A stretch of 64,000 bases of DNA from Hyaloraphidium curvatum (taxonomy: Eukaryota > Monoblepharomycota > Hyaloraphidiomycetes > Hyaloraphidiales > Hyaloraphidiaceae): NCBI GenBank assembly GCA_025558095.1, contig JAIVFI010000014.1:124001-188000 (forward strand), given 5' to 3'. The translations under genes and the position numbers were made by a program. A model generated the notes under the pieces. The model worked only from the letters and a program-made list of their open reading frames with translations. It was not told the DNA's origin and made no database searches. Each line of letters begins with the position of its first letter. The stretch's first letter is position 1. Shown piece after piece: positions 19,964 to 30,973 of the stretch.

Positions 19964-21539
19964 TCACCCTGGGCAGTACGATTCCCAGCTGATGAAGATT
20001 CCGAGACCTCTTGCGATACCCCAAAGCCCGACGAGGATCGTAATAAGCGCGATGAACGTATTTCGGACGACGGCAAAGTCTACGGCGAAGCCGAAAAGTC
20101 GTGCCATATGTCTGTGAAGGAGAGTGTGTGTCAGACATTACCCAAACAGGCGACGGAGACACAACAAACCTCTTGGTTTCCAAGAACGATGACAGCAACA
20201 TGTCGTGATCCCTGAGTCGTGCCATAAGCTTCTCGTTTGCGTCCTTCAATGTCCCGGCGCGCACTAGGGCAGAGCGGAGCACCGATTGTGTTTCGAGGTA
20301 GAGGTCCGCGATGTGCGAGATCTGCGCGTTGCTGGCAGCGAGCGTAACGAGCTCCACGAAGAAGACCATGAAAAGATAGGCACCGAAGAGCAGGTAACCC
20401 ATTGGAATGCAACTGCCGACAATGATGTTTGGAGCGATCGTAACAATCAGAACGATCAATTGCCCAAATATCAGCATCCTCGTCGCCAAAACGTTCACAT
20501 GGCGGGTTGCCCAGCCAGAAGCCAGGTTTGCATGGAGCTGTTCGAAGAGTTCCCGCTCGTTTGGCTCGCACGGTGCAGGGCCATCCGAGAACAGCGCATC
20601 GAGGTAGCGCGACAGGAAGGAGCGCACGGCGATGCGAACTGCGCGGTGCTGAACGCGACCCGTGAGCAAGATGACGGGATAGGGAACGGCGTAACGCGTT
20701 GCGTTGTTTGTGACATGGAACAGAATGTGATATGAAACTGCAACAAACCACGTGTCAGGAACGAGGATGGCACGACAAACGAGCTCTTACAGGTAAAGGC
20801 GAAGTACGCTGGGCCCCAGCCCGAAAGCCAGAAGTAGGGAGCAAAAGTGATGCAAAGAGTCCAAAGCACGGCGGCGGGGTTGAAAAGCAGATTGTACACT
20901 GTTCGCAGCAAAAGTCTGTGCCGTTCCTCCTGCGCATCCTGGTGACGGGCAAGGACACAGCTGGTCGTTGGAATCGTGAGTCACCAGCACGGACCCTGTA
21001 CCCTCATTCTCCGTCGAAGACACGAGCTCAATCCACCTCGCAAGGCCCGCGAACACGTGCCCGTTCCGGTCGTCCACTTTCGGGAGGGCGCCCGCAGCGC
21101 GTGCCCTGAAGAAGGCTTTGTGGCCATGTATATAAAGGGCAGATCCCGCGATAAGAAAGAAGGTCGCGGTAACACAACCGGCGGCCAGCTGGCGCTGGCC
21201 AAACACGGCGTCCAACGCGTTGAAGTAGAGAACGATGTAATAACCGAACAGGTTTGCAAAGAGGGTCGGCAGGTACTTCAGTAGCGGGCGCATCGAAATG
21301 GGTTCCATTGCAAATTCCAGCTCGACCATGCGCCGCAGCAGCGGCGACGCGGAGCCCAGGGTGCGCGCGAGCGAGGCTCGCGTGAGCGGGTTCGCGGTTC
21401 GCGCCGCGGCCGCTGGATCCGCGGCTGCCGGGAAATCTACCACCAACGGCGACAACGGCGTTGTTCGCCACGGCAAGATGGCTAGCCATTCGCCCTCCGT
21501 GAAGGTGGGCTGCGTCGCTGGCTCCTTCGCTTGCTCCAT
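19964..21539 (-). CDS. Seven-helix membrane protein, family member A (one frame break)
   Basis: Minus strand, exons 21539-20791, 20737-20170 and 20111-19964. Introns are 53 bp (GTAAGA..TTGCAG) and 58 bp (GTTTGT..CACAG). The summed frame needs one extra base to be skipped near 20910-20930 (just after CPCPSPGCAGG); then 487 residues result, equal to its paralogues. No intron can fit there without deleting the conserved loop. It has the family plan: a hydrophilic N-terminus with EWLAILP, two helices, the ARWIELV segment and Cys/Pro loop LCPCPSPGCAGG, four more helices, a helical linker (AASNAQISHIADLYLETQSV) and a last helix FAVDFAVVRNTFIALITILV ending in FISWESYCPG. See members at 27372, 29261, 35838 and 45853. 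Could be functional with an assembly indel, or a young pseudogene. Confidence 0.65.
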
Positions 21540-21909
21540 CGCGTTCCAGAGGTCTTTTAGAGAGAGATTGTGGCCTGGGTCTGTTTGGGCGCTCGTCCAC
21601 TCGCGTCCTCACTCTCGATCCTGCGGTCGAACCGGCGCGGATTGGGCCGTGGGCGTGTGAAACGCCGTCCGAATGAAGGGAGGGGCGGTCTCCGCCCGCG
21701 GCATCACGGGAGACCCCATCGACCCGACCTGCACACGCTAACGTAGCGACCGAACCATCCCTCCGTGTCTCCTTCCGGCGTGATTAAACCGAGCTAACTC
21801 TCGTCGGGCTCGGGTTAGCAGACAGAGGAACAGAGGATAAACCTCGCCACGGTGCGGATGGAGTTGCCTCTGGAACAGCCGAAAAGCCGGAGAGGAGCAT
21901 TCATCGACA
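21540..21909. other. Intergenic, 370 bp
   Basis: Presumed promoter of member A plus the 3' flank of VPS11. AT-richer than the genes around it; no coding, repeat or RNA feature recognised. Confidence 0.45.
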
Positions 21910-24900
21910 TCATTTCCGTACAGAGCTCGGGAGGATGCTCGACCCCGACTGCCGCGGCGTCCAGAAGACGTTTCGCCCGTACCACTCGGCGACCACGTCC
22001 CACCGATCGCCGGTCGGGTTCTTGGCCATGGCGCGCCTGAACTGCTCCGGATCCGCGGCCCGGGCCTCCTGGGACCGGATCATCTCCAGCACCATCCGGT
22101 TGTTGGGCTCGCATTTCGGGCATTCGGGGTAGCCCGTCTCGGCCAAGGTGTCCGTAATGGGCAGGCAGCGCTCGTGGTACGAGTGCTTGCAGTAATAGTG
22201 CACCGAGGGCAGATCGAGAGTCTGGTTGCATGACGAGCAGATGGTGTTTTCGAAGAGGACGGGCCTGGAAGGGAAAGGTCAGGAGACGTTAAACGAGCTC
22301 AAACAACAACCCACTTGGTCTGCAGGTCCTCAATCTCCTGGCGCATCCGTGCCGTCTCCTCCTGGTACTCCTTGGTGAGCTTCCGATCCTCCTCGATCTG
22401 CTCCTTCTGCTTCCGGACGTGCTTCAGGATGTAGTCCCGCACCATGCCGATGGTGACGGTCGACCCTGGCCCCGACAGGATCTGCAACACCTGGAGCAGC
22501 GGCATCAGCTTCCGCCGGTCAATTTCGGCGAGCAGCCGGTGCAGCTCCGTCTGTGCGCGGGGATCGTCGGCCTCGGCGGCAAAGTACGCCAGCGACTCGG
22601 TCCAAAGGGCCACGTGCTCGTCACCGTGGCCGAGGCAGATGGCGACGACGGCAGGGTAGTTCCTCGCCTGCATGTGCAGCCGCATGAGGTCGTTGAAGAG
22701 CTGAAGTTTCTCCGTGAGGTAGAGCACACCCTCCGAAAAGCCCCGCGACTGGCAGAGGACGAGCGAATGGTCCGGATCGTAATTGGCCTGCAAGCAAAGA
22801 TGAGATGCCAGCAACAGCGGTAGCCCGACGAATGCTTACGTTCGGATCCTTGAGCAGCGCCATCGCCCTCGGCTTCCAGTCCTGAACCACCGGCGACCTC
22901 GCCCTCGATCCCGTCGACACATTCGACGCGACGCTCTGCGACAGCTCCCTCTGGTTGAACGACCCCGGTGCCAACGCGCCGTCCGCCGGCGTCGCGCTCC
23001 TCAACGGGTCCTTCCCCGGCGCCAGCGTCCCCACGATCGTCCCGCCCATGTACAGCTCCAGCAGCGTGTTCCAGAGCAGCTGCGACTCCGCCTCCGCAGA
23101 CGCCTCCCGCGCAGGCGTCGACACCGCTGCCTCGTCCACGATCCCGCTCTCGGCCTCGTCCAGCCCGAGCATCTGCACTCCGCCCTGCCCGGTCAGGCTG
23201 CGCTCAACGTCCGCAGCCGAGTACACGCGGCCTTTACCCCGCCGCTCAAGCACCTCCTCAAGGAAGCGGATGCAGAACCGCGTCTTGACCTCGTCCCGAG
23301 CCGCGACCTGCTCAGCCGAAAGGAGCGGAGGCGTGGCAACTGAGGCGTCGTCCTCCTGCGTGACGGGGAGCACCTTGGATTGCCCCGCAAAGAGCTGCAG
23401 GAACTCGGCGGCGTTGGCCCTGGGGAGGGAGTTTGTCGAGCCGGGCGCCGAGTCCCGCGGCCGGCTCGAGGAAAGCAGCGCGTCCCTTTCGTCCCGGCCG
23501 GCCTCGACGGCGGCACCGAGCGGCGACGGCGCCGCCCATGACGAAGGCCGTAAGCTGCCAGAGGATGCAGCAGCAATCGCGGCCGGCGACGTGGTGGGCG
23601 GCGTGCCCCTCGCCGCCGTCGGTGTCCGCGGTCGTCCACCAGGGACGGGCAGCCCCGCCACGCTGGCCAGCTTGTCCAGCCCCGACCTGATCCCCGACAT
23701 GGTGGCCGACGCGGCCCTCCCCAGCTCCTCCTGCGCGAACGCCGAGGGCGTCGACGCCCGGGACCCGGCGGCGGGCGACTTCTTGCCCGCCGAGATGCCC
23801 AGCCCCGCCGCCAGCGCAGACTTTGGCGTCCCCCCCTCCTCCTTCGGTCCCCTCGCCGCTCGGCGGACGGGGTACCACCCCGTGCACAGCCTCGTGAGCA
23901 CCTCCGTCATCCCCTCGGGCACCTGGTCCACCAGCACCGCGCCGTACCTCGCCGCGGCCCTCGCCGCGTCCGCGAACGGCAGGTTGGAGATGTAATCCAC
24001 CGCCCCGGCGTACTCGCGCAGGTCCTCCACCTGGATCGCCACGTGCGAGTCGTGGTGCCCGTACCGCGCCGCCAGCGCGAGCGCCTGCCTCGCGTAGCCG
24101 GCGGAGCGGCACACTGCCACTGCGGTCTCGACGTCGAAGGCGAGGTCGCTGTCCTCCTTGCCGAGGAACGCCGAGAGCTTGGCCTCGTCCTTGGCCTTGG
24201 CGTAGCAGTTGAGCAGCAGGGTGGTATGGTCCGGCGTCGCGGCGCCCTTGGCGTGTAGGGCCTCGAGGTAACGCGTGAGCTGGTCCGTCCGCTGCACGTC
24301 CAGGAAGCGGCGGATGACGTAGGAGGATTCGAGGTGCGGGATGGTGAGGATGTACTGCGCCATGGCGGCGTCGTGGTCGGCCTTGGAGTAGAGCCAGTCG
24401 CCGTACCGCTTGTGGATCTCGGTGACGATGTTGTAGTCGTACGGGCCCGAGGGACGGTCCGCGGGGTCGCTGCTGTCCAGGTCCAGAGCGGAGCGGTCGG
24501 CGCCGGGGAGGCCCAGGAGCGCAGCCTGTTGCTCCGATTGGACGACGGCGAGTGCGAGTGAGTACATGCTGCGGCGGAAGAGGAGCTCCAGACGGGTGTT
24601 GAGGTCCTTTTCCGAAAGCCGGTAGATCTGCCCGCGGCGGGTGAGCCGACTGGCGAGAGCACGACATCACGCGAATGCACGCACCCGCTTGTCATCCGTA
24701 ATGACCCAAAGATAGCCCCACTGACTCCAAACGGCCCAGATCCCTACCGCCCTGTCCAGCATCTCCTTGCTCGCCGCCAGCATGTTCAGATCCGCCCCCG
24801 AGAACGCCTCGTCCTCCCCGCCCGCCCCGTCCCGCGTGAATATCGCCGAAAACGAGACGAACCTGTTGCGCAGGTCGTACAGCGTCAGCAGCGACACCTG

Positions 24901-26257
24901 CTTGTCCGCCTCGTCCCCGCCCGAGACGCCCTCCACCCTGCCAGAGGCCAACACGGGCCACCGCGTCACGAGGGCAAAGTAGCCGCGGTACCACGACAGC
25001 GCGGCCTTTTCGCCGTGGCCGAGGAGCTCCGAGGGCGGGCTGGACTCGGAAACGAACCACGCGGAGCTGCGGCCCGTGTCGGAGGAGAAGACGTGCAGGG
25101 CTTCGGGGCGCGCGAGAAGGAACTGCGTGTCGGTGGGGGCGGCGCCGGTGGAGGTGCCGGGGAGGGCGGCGGGGAGGGGGAGGAGGAGGTTGGGGGATTC
25201 AGTCCCCATCGACGCGTCGAGGACCTCCTGCGAGACGGTTGGCAAGCCACTGTGAGCATGCAAATCACCCCCGCGAGCCCGACGCGGTACTCGCAATGAT
25301 CGGCTTCCGCGAAGACCGCGACTCGGCCCCAGACCCGAGTCCTGTGACCTTGACCACCCTGCTCCTGTTGACCACGACCAGGTCGACCCTGGGGGCGCCA
25401 CCCTGCTGCCCACCCTCGGCAAACAACAACCCCGTGACCATGCTATCGCCCTCGTAGACGGTCTTGGTCTTGGTGGACCGCTCGGCGCGGGTGAGGTCGC
25501 CGCGCACGAGGACCACGACGCCGTTCTCGAGGCCGATAGCGAGGTGCGTGAGGGCGGGGAGGAGGGCGATGGCCGTGATCTGCAGCCAACGCGTTCGAAC
25601 ACGAAGAGAATGACGCGTGGTTGTGATTAGTTGGCTCGTTGGTTGTTTCCGACGCGTCGCGCTCACCGGGATCGGCTTCTTGTCCACGCTGGCCTGGATC
25701 TCGCGCAGCATCTGCGGCCGCCCCGTCACGCGGTCCATCTTGTCGAGGTTCCACACGCGCACGATCGGGAACGAGTTCTTGTCCTCGCCGGCCGTGACCA
25801 GGATGTTCTTGTCGCGGGCGTATGCGATGTGGGTCACGCCGACGATGCGGATGCCGCCCTCCGCGGCCGCTTTCCTCAGCGACACGCGCGGCGCGTCCTC
25901 CCGCGTGTCCCTGCGCTGCATCGTCGGCTGGCCGGTGCCGGTTGTCCGCGACCGCGGGATCGGCGGCGGCGGCGCGGGGATCGGCGGCTCGTGCGCCACG
26001 AAGCTCTCTGCCAGCCGCATGTCCATGTCGACGGCGTGCACGTTGCCGAGCAGGTCGCCGAGGAACGCGAAGCGGCGGCCGGGCGTCGCGCAGGTGATTT
26101 CGACCGCGTCGTCCGACGCGAGCCACTCGATGTCCGCCGCGCTGCCCAGCTGCTCGCCCGCGCGCTCCTTCCCCTTCGCCGACGGCGGCGCGCCCAGCTC
26201 GCGCCGCTCCACGAACGGGAACCGCCGCCATTGCGCGGACCCGGCGGCCGCGGCCAT
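21910..26257 (-). CDS. VPS11: VPS11, core subunit of HOPS/CORVET tethering complexes
   Basis: Minus strand. Exons: 26257-25667, 25579 to about 25320, about 25250-24685, 24627-22840, 22787-22315, 22264-21910 (roughly 1080 residues; the second/third exon junction could not be fixed). The N-terminal beta-propeller includes VTHIAYARDKNILVTAGED and VRVWNLDK; LSWYRGYFALVTRW and WGYLWVITDDKR close it. The alpha-solenoid has clathrin-repeat-like helices (EIHKRYGDWLYSKADHDAAM, YVIRRFLDVQRTDQLTRYLE, ANYDPDHSLVLCQSRGF). A coiled coil (KQKEQIEEDRKLTKEYQEE) precedes a C-terminal RING: CSSCNQTL, HYYCKHSYHERCLP, CPKC. A low-complexity Ala/Ser/Pro insert of about 250 residues interrupts the solenoid. It acts at endosomes and vacuole with Rab GTPases and SNAREs. 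Confidence 0.93.
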
Positions 26258-26594
26258 GATCCAGTCGACGCGCGTTTGACGCGTCGAAATGAAGTCCCTT
26301 GCTGATCGCGATCGCAGAGAGTACAGCCCCGGCGGGTGGTTCGCGGCGCGGAACCAAGTCGCTCCGCAGTGTCACCCCCACGCAATGCCCGGCATCCGAG
26401 TGCTCCCGCCGGCTCTCGGCGATGGCGTGCTGCCGCTTTTGTCGCTGGGCGTCTACTGGCGTGGGTCGTCGCACGGCCGCCCCGCCTCGTGTCCCGTTGC
26501 CAGACGCCCCCTGCCTGCACCGCCAGTGTTTACCACGGCACCGGCCATTTTCGATTACCTCGGACCGGTACTGAAGACGGGCAAGCGAAAGTCG
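26258..26594. other. Intergenic, 337 bp, divergent promoter
   Basis: Between the VPS11 start and the DUF2306-like start. Frames here are open but lack a protein-like pattern; I see no other feature. Confidence 0.45.
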
Positions 26595-27306
26595 ATGCCC
26601 TTGGAAAAGGTGCGCCACTAGTTCCATGCCAAGTCTGCCATGACTGAAGGTACCGCTCCAGATCGGCAAGGAGATATCGGCGATATCCGGGGGCGCCGTG
26701 ACCGCCAATGACGCGTCCACGTGGGCCGCGGCGCTCCACTCCGAGCGGTGGTACTGGAAGGAACCCCCCGTCTTCCTCCTGCACAACGCCGCAGCGATCC
26801 TCTGGGGCGTCCTGTCCCCCTTCCAGTTCTCCGCCCAGCTGCGGGATCGCTTCCCTTCCCTGCACGCCTGGACCGGCCGCCTCCTCCTGCTCTCGCTCCT
26901 CCCCGCATCGCTCACCGGCTTCCGCCTGGGCCTCAACTCGCGCATCGGCCGCGCCAAGATGGCCCCGCTCGGCGCTTTCATGGCCCTGTACGTGCTGTAC
27001 CAGGCCTTCGCGGGCTGGGCGGCGATGCGGGCCCGCCCCAGGCGGCTGTTCGAGCACCGCGTGCGGATGAGCAAGCTAGGGATCTTCCTCCTCGGGGTGC
27101 CGCTCACCAGGCCCGTGTTCGTCTGGTTGCTGGGGTTCGCGGACAGGATGCCGGCGCCCCGGAGGGATCTGGAGACGGAGGGGGCGGATCGCATGGTGGC
27201 GAGCCTGGGGCTGTCGTTCTACATCACGCTGGTCGGGACGTGGCTGGCGGCGGAAGGGTACGGGGCCGCGCTCGTGCGCGCGAGGGACAAGGCGATCGCG
27301 GGCTGA
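26595..27306 (+). CDS. DUF2306-like multi-helix membrane protein
   Basis: Two exons, 26595-26609 (MPLEK) and 26650-27306; the intron is 40 bp (GTGCGC..TGAAG). The main frame has no suitable in-frame ATG, and this tiny first exon supplies one (223 residues). The family signature is visible: FLLHNAAAILWGVLSPFQF followed by LRDRFPSLHAWTGRL, where the His residues are conserved in DUF2306 proteins. Five hydrophobic helices follow, including LLLSLLPASLTGFRLGL, APLGAFMALYVLYQAFAGW, MSKLGIFLLGVPLTRPVFVW and LGLSFYITLVGTWLA. The biochemical role of the family is unknown; a heme- or quinone-linked membrane function is sometimes guessed. The first exon is the least certain part. Confidence 0.68.
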
Positions 27307-27371
27307 CCTGGAAGCGATCGATAATCCTACGATGTTTGTGTTGTGCCTGTAGTTTTGAAGGTTCAGGGTCT

Positions 27372-28870
27372 TCACGGGAACGGACACACGCTCTCCATAG
27401 TGAAAAACACCCCCAAGCCCCTCAAAATCGACCACAGCGCCACCAGCACCGTGACCAGAGTGACCACTATCGTCCGGATCACGCCGTAGCTTACGACGAC
27501 CCCCAGGAACCGCGCGGGGTACCTGTCTTCATCGTCCAGGTAGCTCCGGAGTATCTCCCCGTCCGAGTCCATCCGTTCCCGGAGCGCCACCCCCGCGGGC
27601 GTGGGATCGGAGAATAGCGACGCCCGCCGCATCTCCCGAATCTCGCGCGAGGCTTCGCGGTACAGCTCCATGACGCTGCCGACCTGCGCATTGGCCGCTG
27701 CGACGTGGACGAGGTCCATGAGGATGTAGAAGAGGATGTAGGCGCAGTAGACGATGTAGGCGGCTGGGAGGCAGGAGCATGCAGCGGCATTGACGATCCC
27801 CATGACGGAAACGACGGTGACTGAGCCGAGGAAGGCTGAGGGGGTGTTGTAGATGGCGATGCGGCGCCGCCAGGCCCCGAGAGGAAGGCTTGCAGGTCCA
27901 TGAACAGGTCGTCTTTGGCGGGCGGGGAGGGATCGGGATTGGAATCCGTTTCCGGGGCCTTGCGCTCGAGCGCCTCGCGGTAGCGGGACAAGTGATCCGC
28001 CAGCACCCGACGCACGGCGCGGTGCGATGCCCGATGGGTCACTTCCAGAAGAGGAACATTGGTCGAGAAGCGCGCCAAAGCGATGGGAGCGGTAAAGACC
28101 ACGAGAGTGGCGAGATAGAGGGCGCCAAGGACGGCGGACCACGGAGTGGTCCACGTTGCCGGAGCCACGTAGGGCGAGAACAGTGGTGTGCTCACAAAAA
28201 GCACGACCGCGAAGTTGGCTATGATGAACTTGAAAGCCATGTCGACAAGGCGCATGGTCGCTAAGCGGCGAGCGATGCCAGCCGCGCAGCCAACAGCGGG
28301 GCAAGGACACAGGGGGTCTTTGGCATCGTGCTCGAGTAGCCAGCCTTCCTGGGAGTCGCCATCGGTGTTGTGGTCGTCCACCATCTGGATCCAGCGGGCC
28401 AGTGCGGCGGCACCGTGGGCCGAGTAGTCGGGCGCCGCTCCCGATACTGACATCTGACGCGAGTCCGAGACCGTTGCAGCGTAGGTACTATGGAGCGCAA
28501 GTCCCGTCGTGCCGTCAAAGACGGAAACAAGGACCGTGACCGTGGACACGGCCAGCTGCAACGTGTCGAATGACGCGCGGGCAAAGAACCAGGGAAAGGG
28601 CAGCACGAGAACCATGGCAGCGTTGAGCAGGAGCGAGCGCACGATGGCGCGGCGGGCCCACGGCTGCACCGCCGCCTGCGCGCGCACCGATAGTGCGAGG
28701 AAAGGCGACCGCGATGCGAGTGCGGCTTCGAAGGCGGCGCGGCCGAGCGGCTGTTCCTTGCGGAGCTCCGCGGCAGGATCGGCGGGAGGTGCGGCACCCG
28801 ACAGCGTATCGGCGGCACCCGGAGCGGTCGGCAGGAGAACTAGCCATTCGACCGGCGATATCGTCGGCTC
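27372..28870 (-). pseudogene. Seven-helix membrane protein, family member B (frameshifted, no clear start)
   Basis: Minus strand. One frame carries the N-terminal half from about 28870 (SPVEWLVLLPTAPG) through the Cys/Pro loop LCPCPAVGCAAG and helices 3-4 to DDLFMDLQAFL. The C-terminal half (GAWRRRIAIYNTPSAFL.. to the stop at 27372) is in a different frame; one base appears to be missing near 27885-27895, within CTCTCGGGGCC. The end is canonical for the family: VSYGVIRTIVVTLVTVLVAL then FFTMESVCPFP. No in-frame ATG lies where the paralogues start. So this is either a pseudogene, or a gene with an assembly indel and a missed first exon. It faces away from member C (about 390 bp apart). Confidence 0.6.
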
Positions 28871-29260
28871 TAACGGTCCACGACGAGTTTGACTTCGCCC
28901 GCGCCGCCGTTCGCGTTTTCCACTCCAATCCGGTCGCCATGTCGCGTGCGTCGCGAGCGGGTGCCGGAGATGTCACAAAGGGGCGCCAGCGGGTGAACCG
29001 ATCCGCGTTCGGTTGGCAGGTCAGGGGGAGACGTTGCAGGGGTCGCGATCCAACCTACTAGGCGATCCGACCGCACCACCAGAGTTTCCGCGGGTACTCG
29101 TGGGTGTCCATGGAAGAGCCCCCGGAAACTGGACAGCGGGGACGTAGCGCTTGACTGCGAAGCAATCTCTACTCTACCTACGAGAAAAGTTGGTTGATTC
29201 TTCGGAGCTTACTCCTACAAGCCGAAGGCCGATCCAGGGCTCTGCAGGTCTGAGGCAAAC
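28871..29260. other. Intergenic, 390 bp, between divergent family members B and C
   Basis: Would contain the promoter of member C and any first exon of member B. Short frames on the minus strand (for example ATGGCGACCGGATTGGAG, about 28939-28922) are not in frame with member B and have no usable donor. Nothing else recognised. Confidence 0.4.
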
Positions 29261-30745
29261 ATGGCCCGCACCATGGCGCCCGAACCCGCGCTCTTCGACC
29301 CCAGCGAGCTCCTCGCCATTTTTCCGCAGGCGCCGCCTGCACTGCCATTCCCCTCCGGGCGGCCAGCACTGCCGGATCCCGGCGCGAAGGCGCGGGCCGA
29401 CGCGCCTCTGACCCGAGACGCGTTCCTCGCCGCCCTGGCCAACGCCCCCGGGCTGCGGGCGGTCACGCGGCTGCAGATATCTTGGGAGCCGTTCACGCGG
29501 CTCGCGCTGGCGCGCGGCGTGGTCGGCTTCCTTTCGGGGCCTTTGATTGTGCCCATGATCCTTGTCTTCGGCAGCTTCGGAACCGTGCAGCTGGTCGTGG
29601 GTTTAACGGGGATGCTCGTGAGCAACTTCACGTCGAGCATACTGCTGCCACTGTTTGCGGGTTACAGGGCGACATTGGCGTTCGGCCACCCGGGATCGGC
29701 TGCCAACCGGCCTGCCGTCCGCGACTATTCCGGGCACGGGGCCGCTGGTCTCGCCCGCTGGGAACAAGCGCTTCTCGCTGTGACCGCCAACGGTGATCAG
29801 GATCCGTCGGAACTCCTAAAGCATGAGCCCATCGACGACCGTTGTACATGCGCAGCCCCTGCGTGCGCCGGCGGACTTCGATGGCGCGCGTCTCTCGATC
29901 GCATTGTGGAGCTAGTGTTCAAATACTGCGCCTTTCTCGTCGTCGCGGTGTGCGTGCTCTGGAGTGGCGTGACGGCGCCAGGCACGTGGAACCACGCCTG
30001 GAGCATCACCCTCGCCGTCATTTCTCTCATGATCCAGTTCGTAAATGCCGTCGGCTACTCCCTGCCTCGGTTTTCGACCAACTCCCGCCTTCTGGAAGTG
30101 ACGGACCGGCTACGCCGCCGTGCGATGAGCCTGGCCCTGCGCAACATGCTGGCAGCATACACCAACGCAGTCGATTGCGACGACCCGTCCCTCCTCCCTG
30201 CGGCGTCGCCCTTCCCCGAGCCTTTCGAGCAGCTGCACCACCTCTTCACTGTCAGTTGGGCTCGGCGCATCCGGCAGTACAACACCTCCTCGCCGCTCCT
30301 CTTCGCTTCCGGGGTCCATTTCGTCTGCGCCGTCGCCAATATGGCAGCTGGCAGCTGCATCCCCGGCCTCAACCTTTCCTTCATCGGCTACGTCCTCTTC
30401 ATCAACCTCTTTGACCTCTTGAACGTGGCCGCCGAGAACCGCACCATCTCCGAGTTCCGCGCGACCTATTTGGACGCGCACCGGGAGCTCCGCTCGCTCG
30501 CGGACCGCGCCGCCCGCGCCGCGCCCTTGCTCCGCCCCGCCGTCTCGGCCCGCGCGGCGCTGCTGGCGACATTCGCGGACCTGGACATCTACCGCGCCAA
30601 GCTGCTCGGATTCGCCGTCGACTACGGCGTGCTGAGGACGCTGGCGGTCACGCTGGTCACGCTGATAGTCGGGCTGTGGAGCATCCTCCGAGGGCTGGGC
30701 GTATTCGTCACCATGCAGACCATATGCCCGGCCAAGGAGTTTTGA
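29261..30745 (+). CDS. Seven-helix membrane protein, family member C (intact)
   Basis: Single uninterrupted exon, 494 residues, ATG at 29261. Order of features: hydrophilic N-terminus with the family block PSELLAIFPQAPP; helices 1-2 (residues about 85-130, GPLIVPMILVFGSFGTVQLV and TGMLVSNFTSSILLPLFAG); the segment GLARWEQALLAV with the Cys/Pro loop CTCAAPACAGG; helices 3-4 (YCAFLVVAVCVLW, SITLAVISLMIQFVNAVGY); a cytosolic-looking helix (LRRRAMSLALRNMLAAYTNA); helices 5-6 (SGVHFVCAVANMAAGSCIPG, FIGYVLFINLFDLLNVAAEN); a helical linker (ATYLDAHRELRSLADRA); helix 7 (VDYGVLRTLAVTLVTLIVGL) and the end VFVTMQTICP. I do not recognise a named family. The topology and last helix are compatible with gustatory-receptor-like proteins (inference). 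Confidence 0.8.
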   Translation: MARTMAPEPALFDPSELLAIFPQAPPALPFPSGRPALPDPGAKARADAPLTRDAFLAALANAPGLRAVTRLQISWEPFTRLALARGVVGFLSGPLIVPMILVFGSFGTVQLVVGLTGMLVSNFTSSILLPLFAGYRATLAFGHPGSAANRPAVRDYSGHGAAGLARWEQALLAVTANGDQDPSELLKHEPIDDRCTCAAPACAGGLRWRASLDRIVELVFKYCAFLVVAVCVLWSGVTAPGTWNHAWSITLAVISLMIQFVNAVGYSLPRFSTNSRLLEVTDRLRRRAMSLALRNMLAAYTNAVDCDDPSLLPAASPFPEPFEQLHHLFTVSWARRIRQYNTSSPLLFASGVHFVCAVANMAAGSCIPGLNLSFIGYVLFINLFDLLNVAAENRTISEFRATYLDAHRELRSLADRAARAAPLLRPAVSARAALLATFADLDIYRAKLLGFAVDYGVLRTLAVTLVTLIVGLWSILRGLGVFVTMQTICPAKEF

Positions 30746-30973
30746 AAGGGTGCTGCAGCCGGTGGGCACTTGGGATCGGAAGGTGGCGTCGGAACGGTTG
30801 CTGTACTCATTGACGGGCACCAGCACTCGGATCCACTGTTCATCGCAAAGTCCGGGACTTTTGGTGGCGCCAGCTTCCCGGCGGTCAGTTGCGGGCGGCT
30901 TTTCCGTCCCTGGCCGTGTTTCGGGGCTGGTGGCGCCATCCGGCCAAACACTTCCAATTGCACCGCCGGCCCG

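Noticed and set aside
20905-21000. An intron explaining the frame change in family member A
   Set aside because: The only candidate donors and acceptors would remove the Cys/Pro loop that all intact paralogues keep, or give introns under 25 bp.
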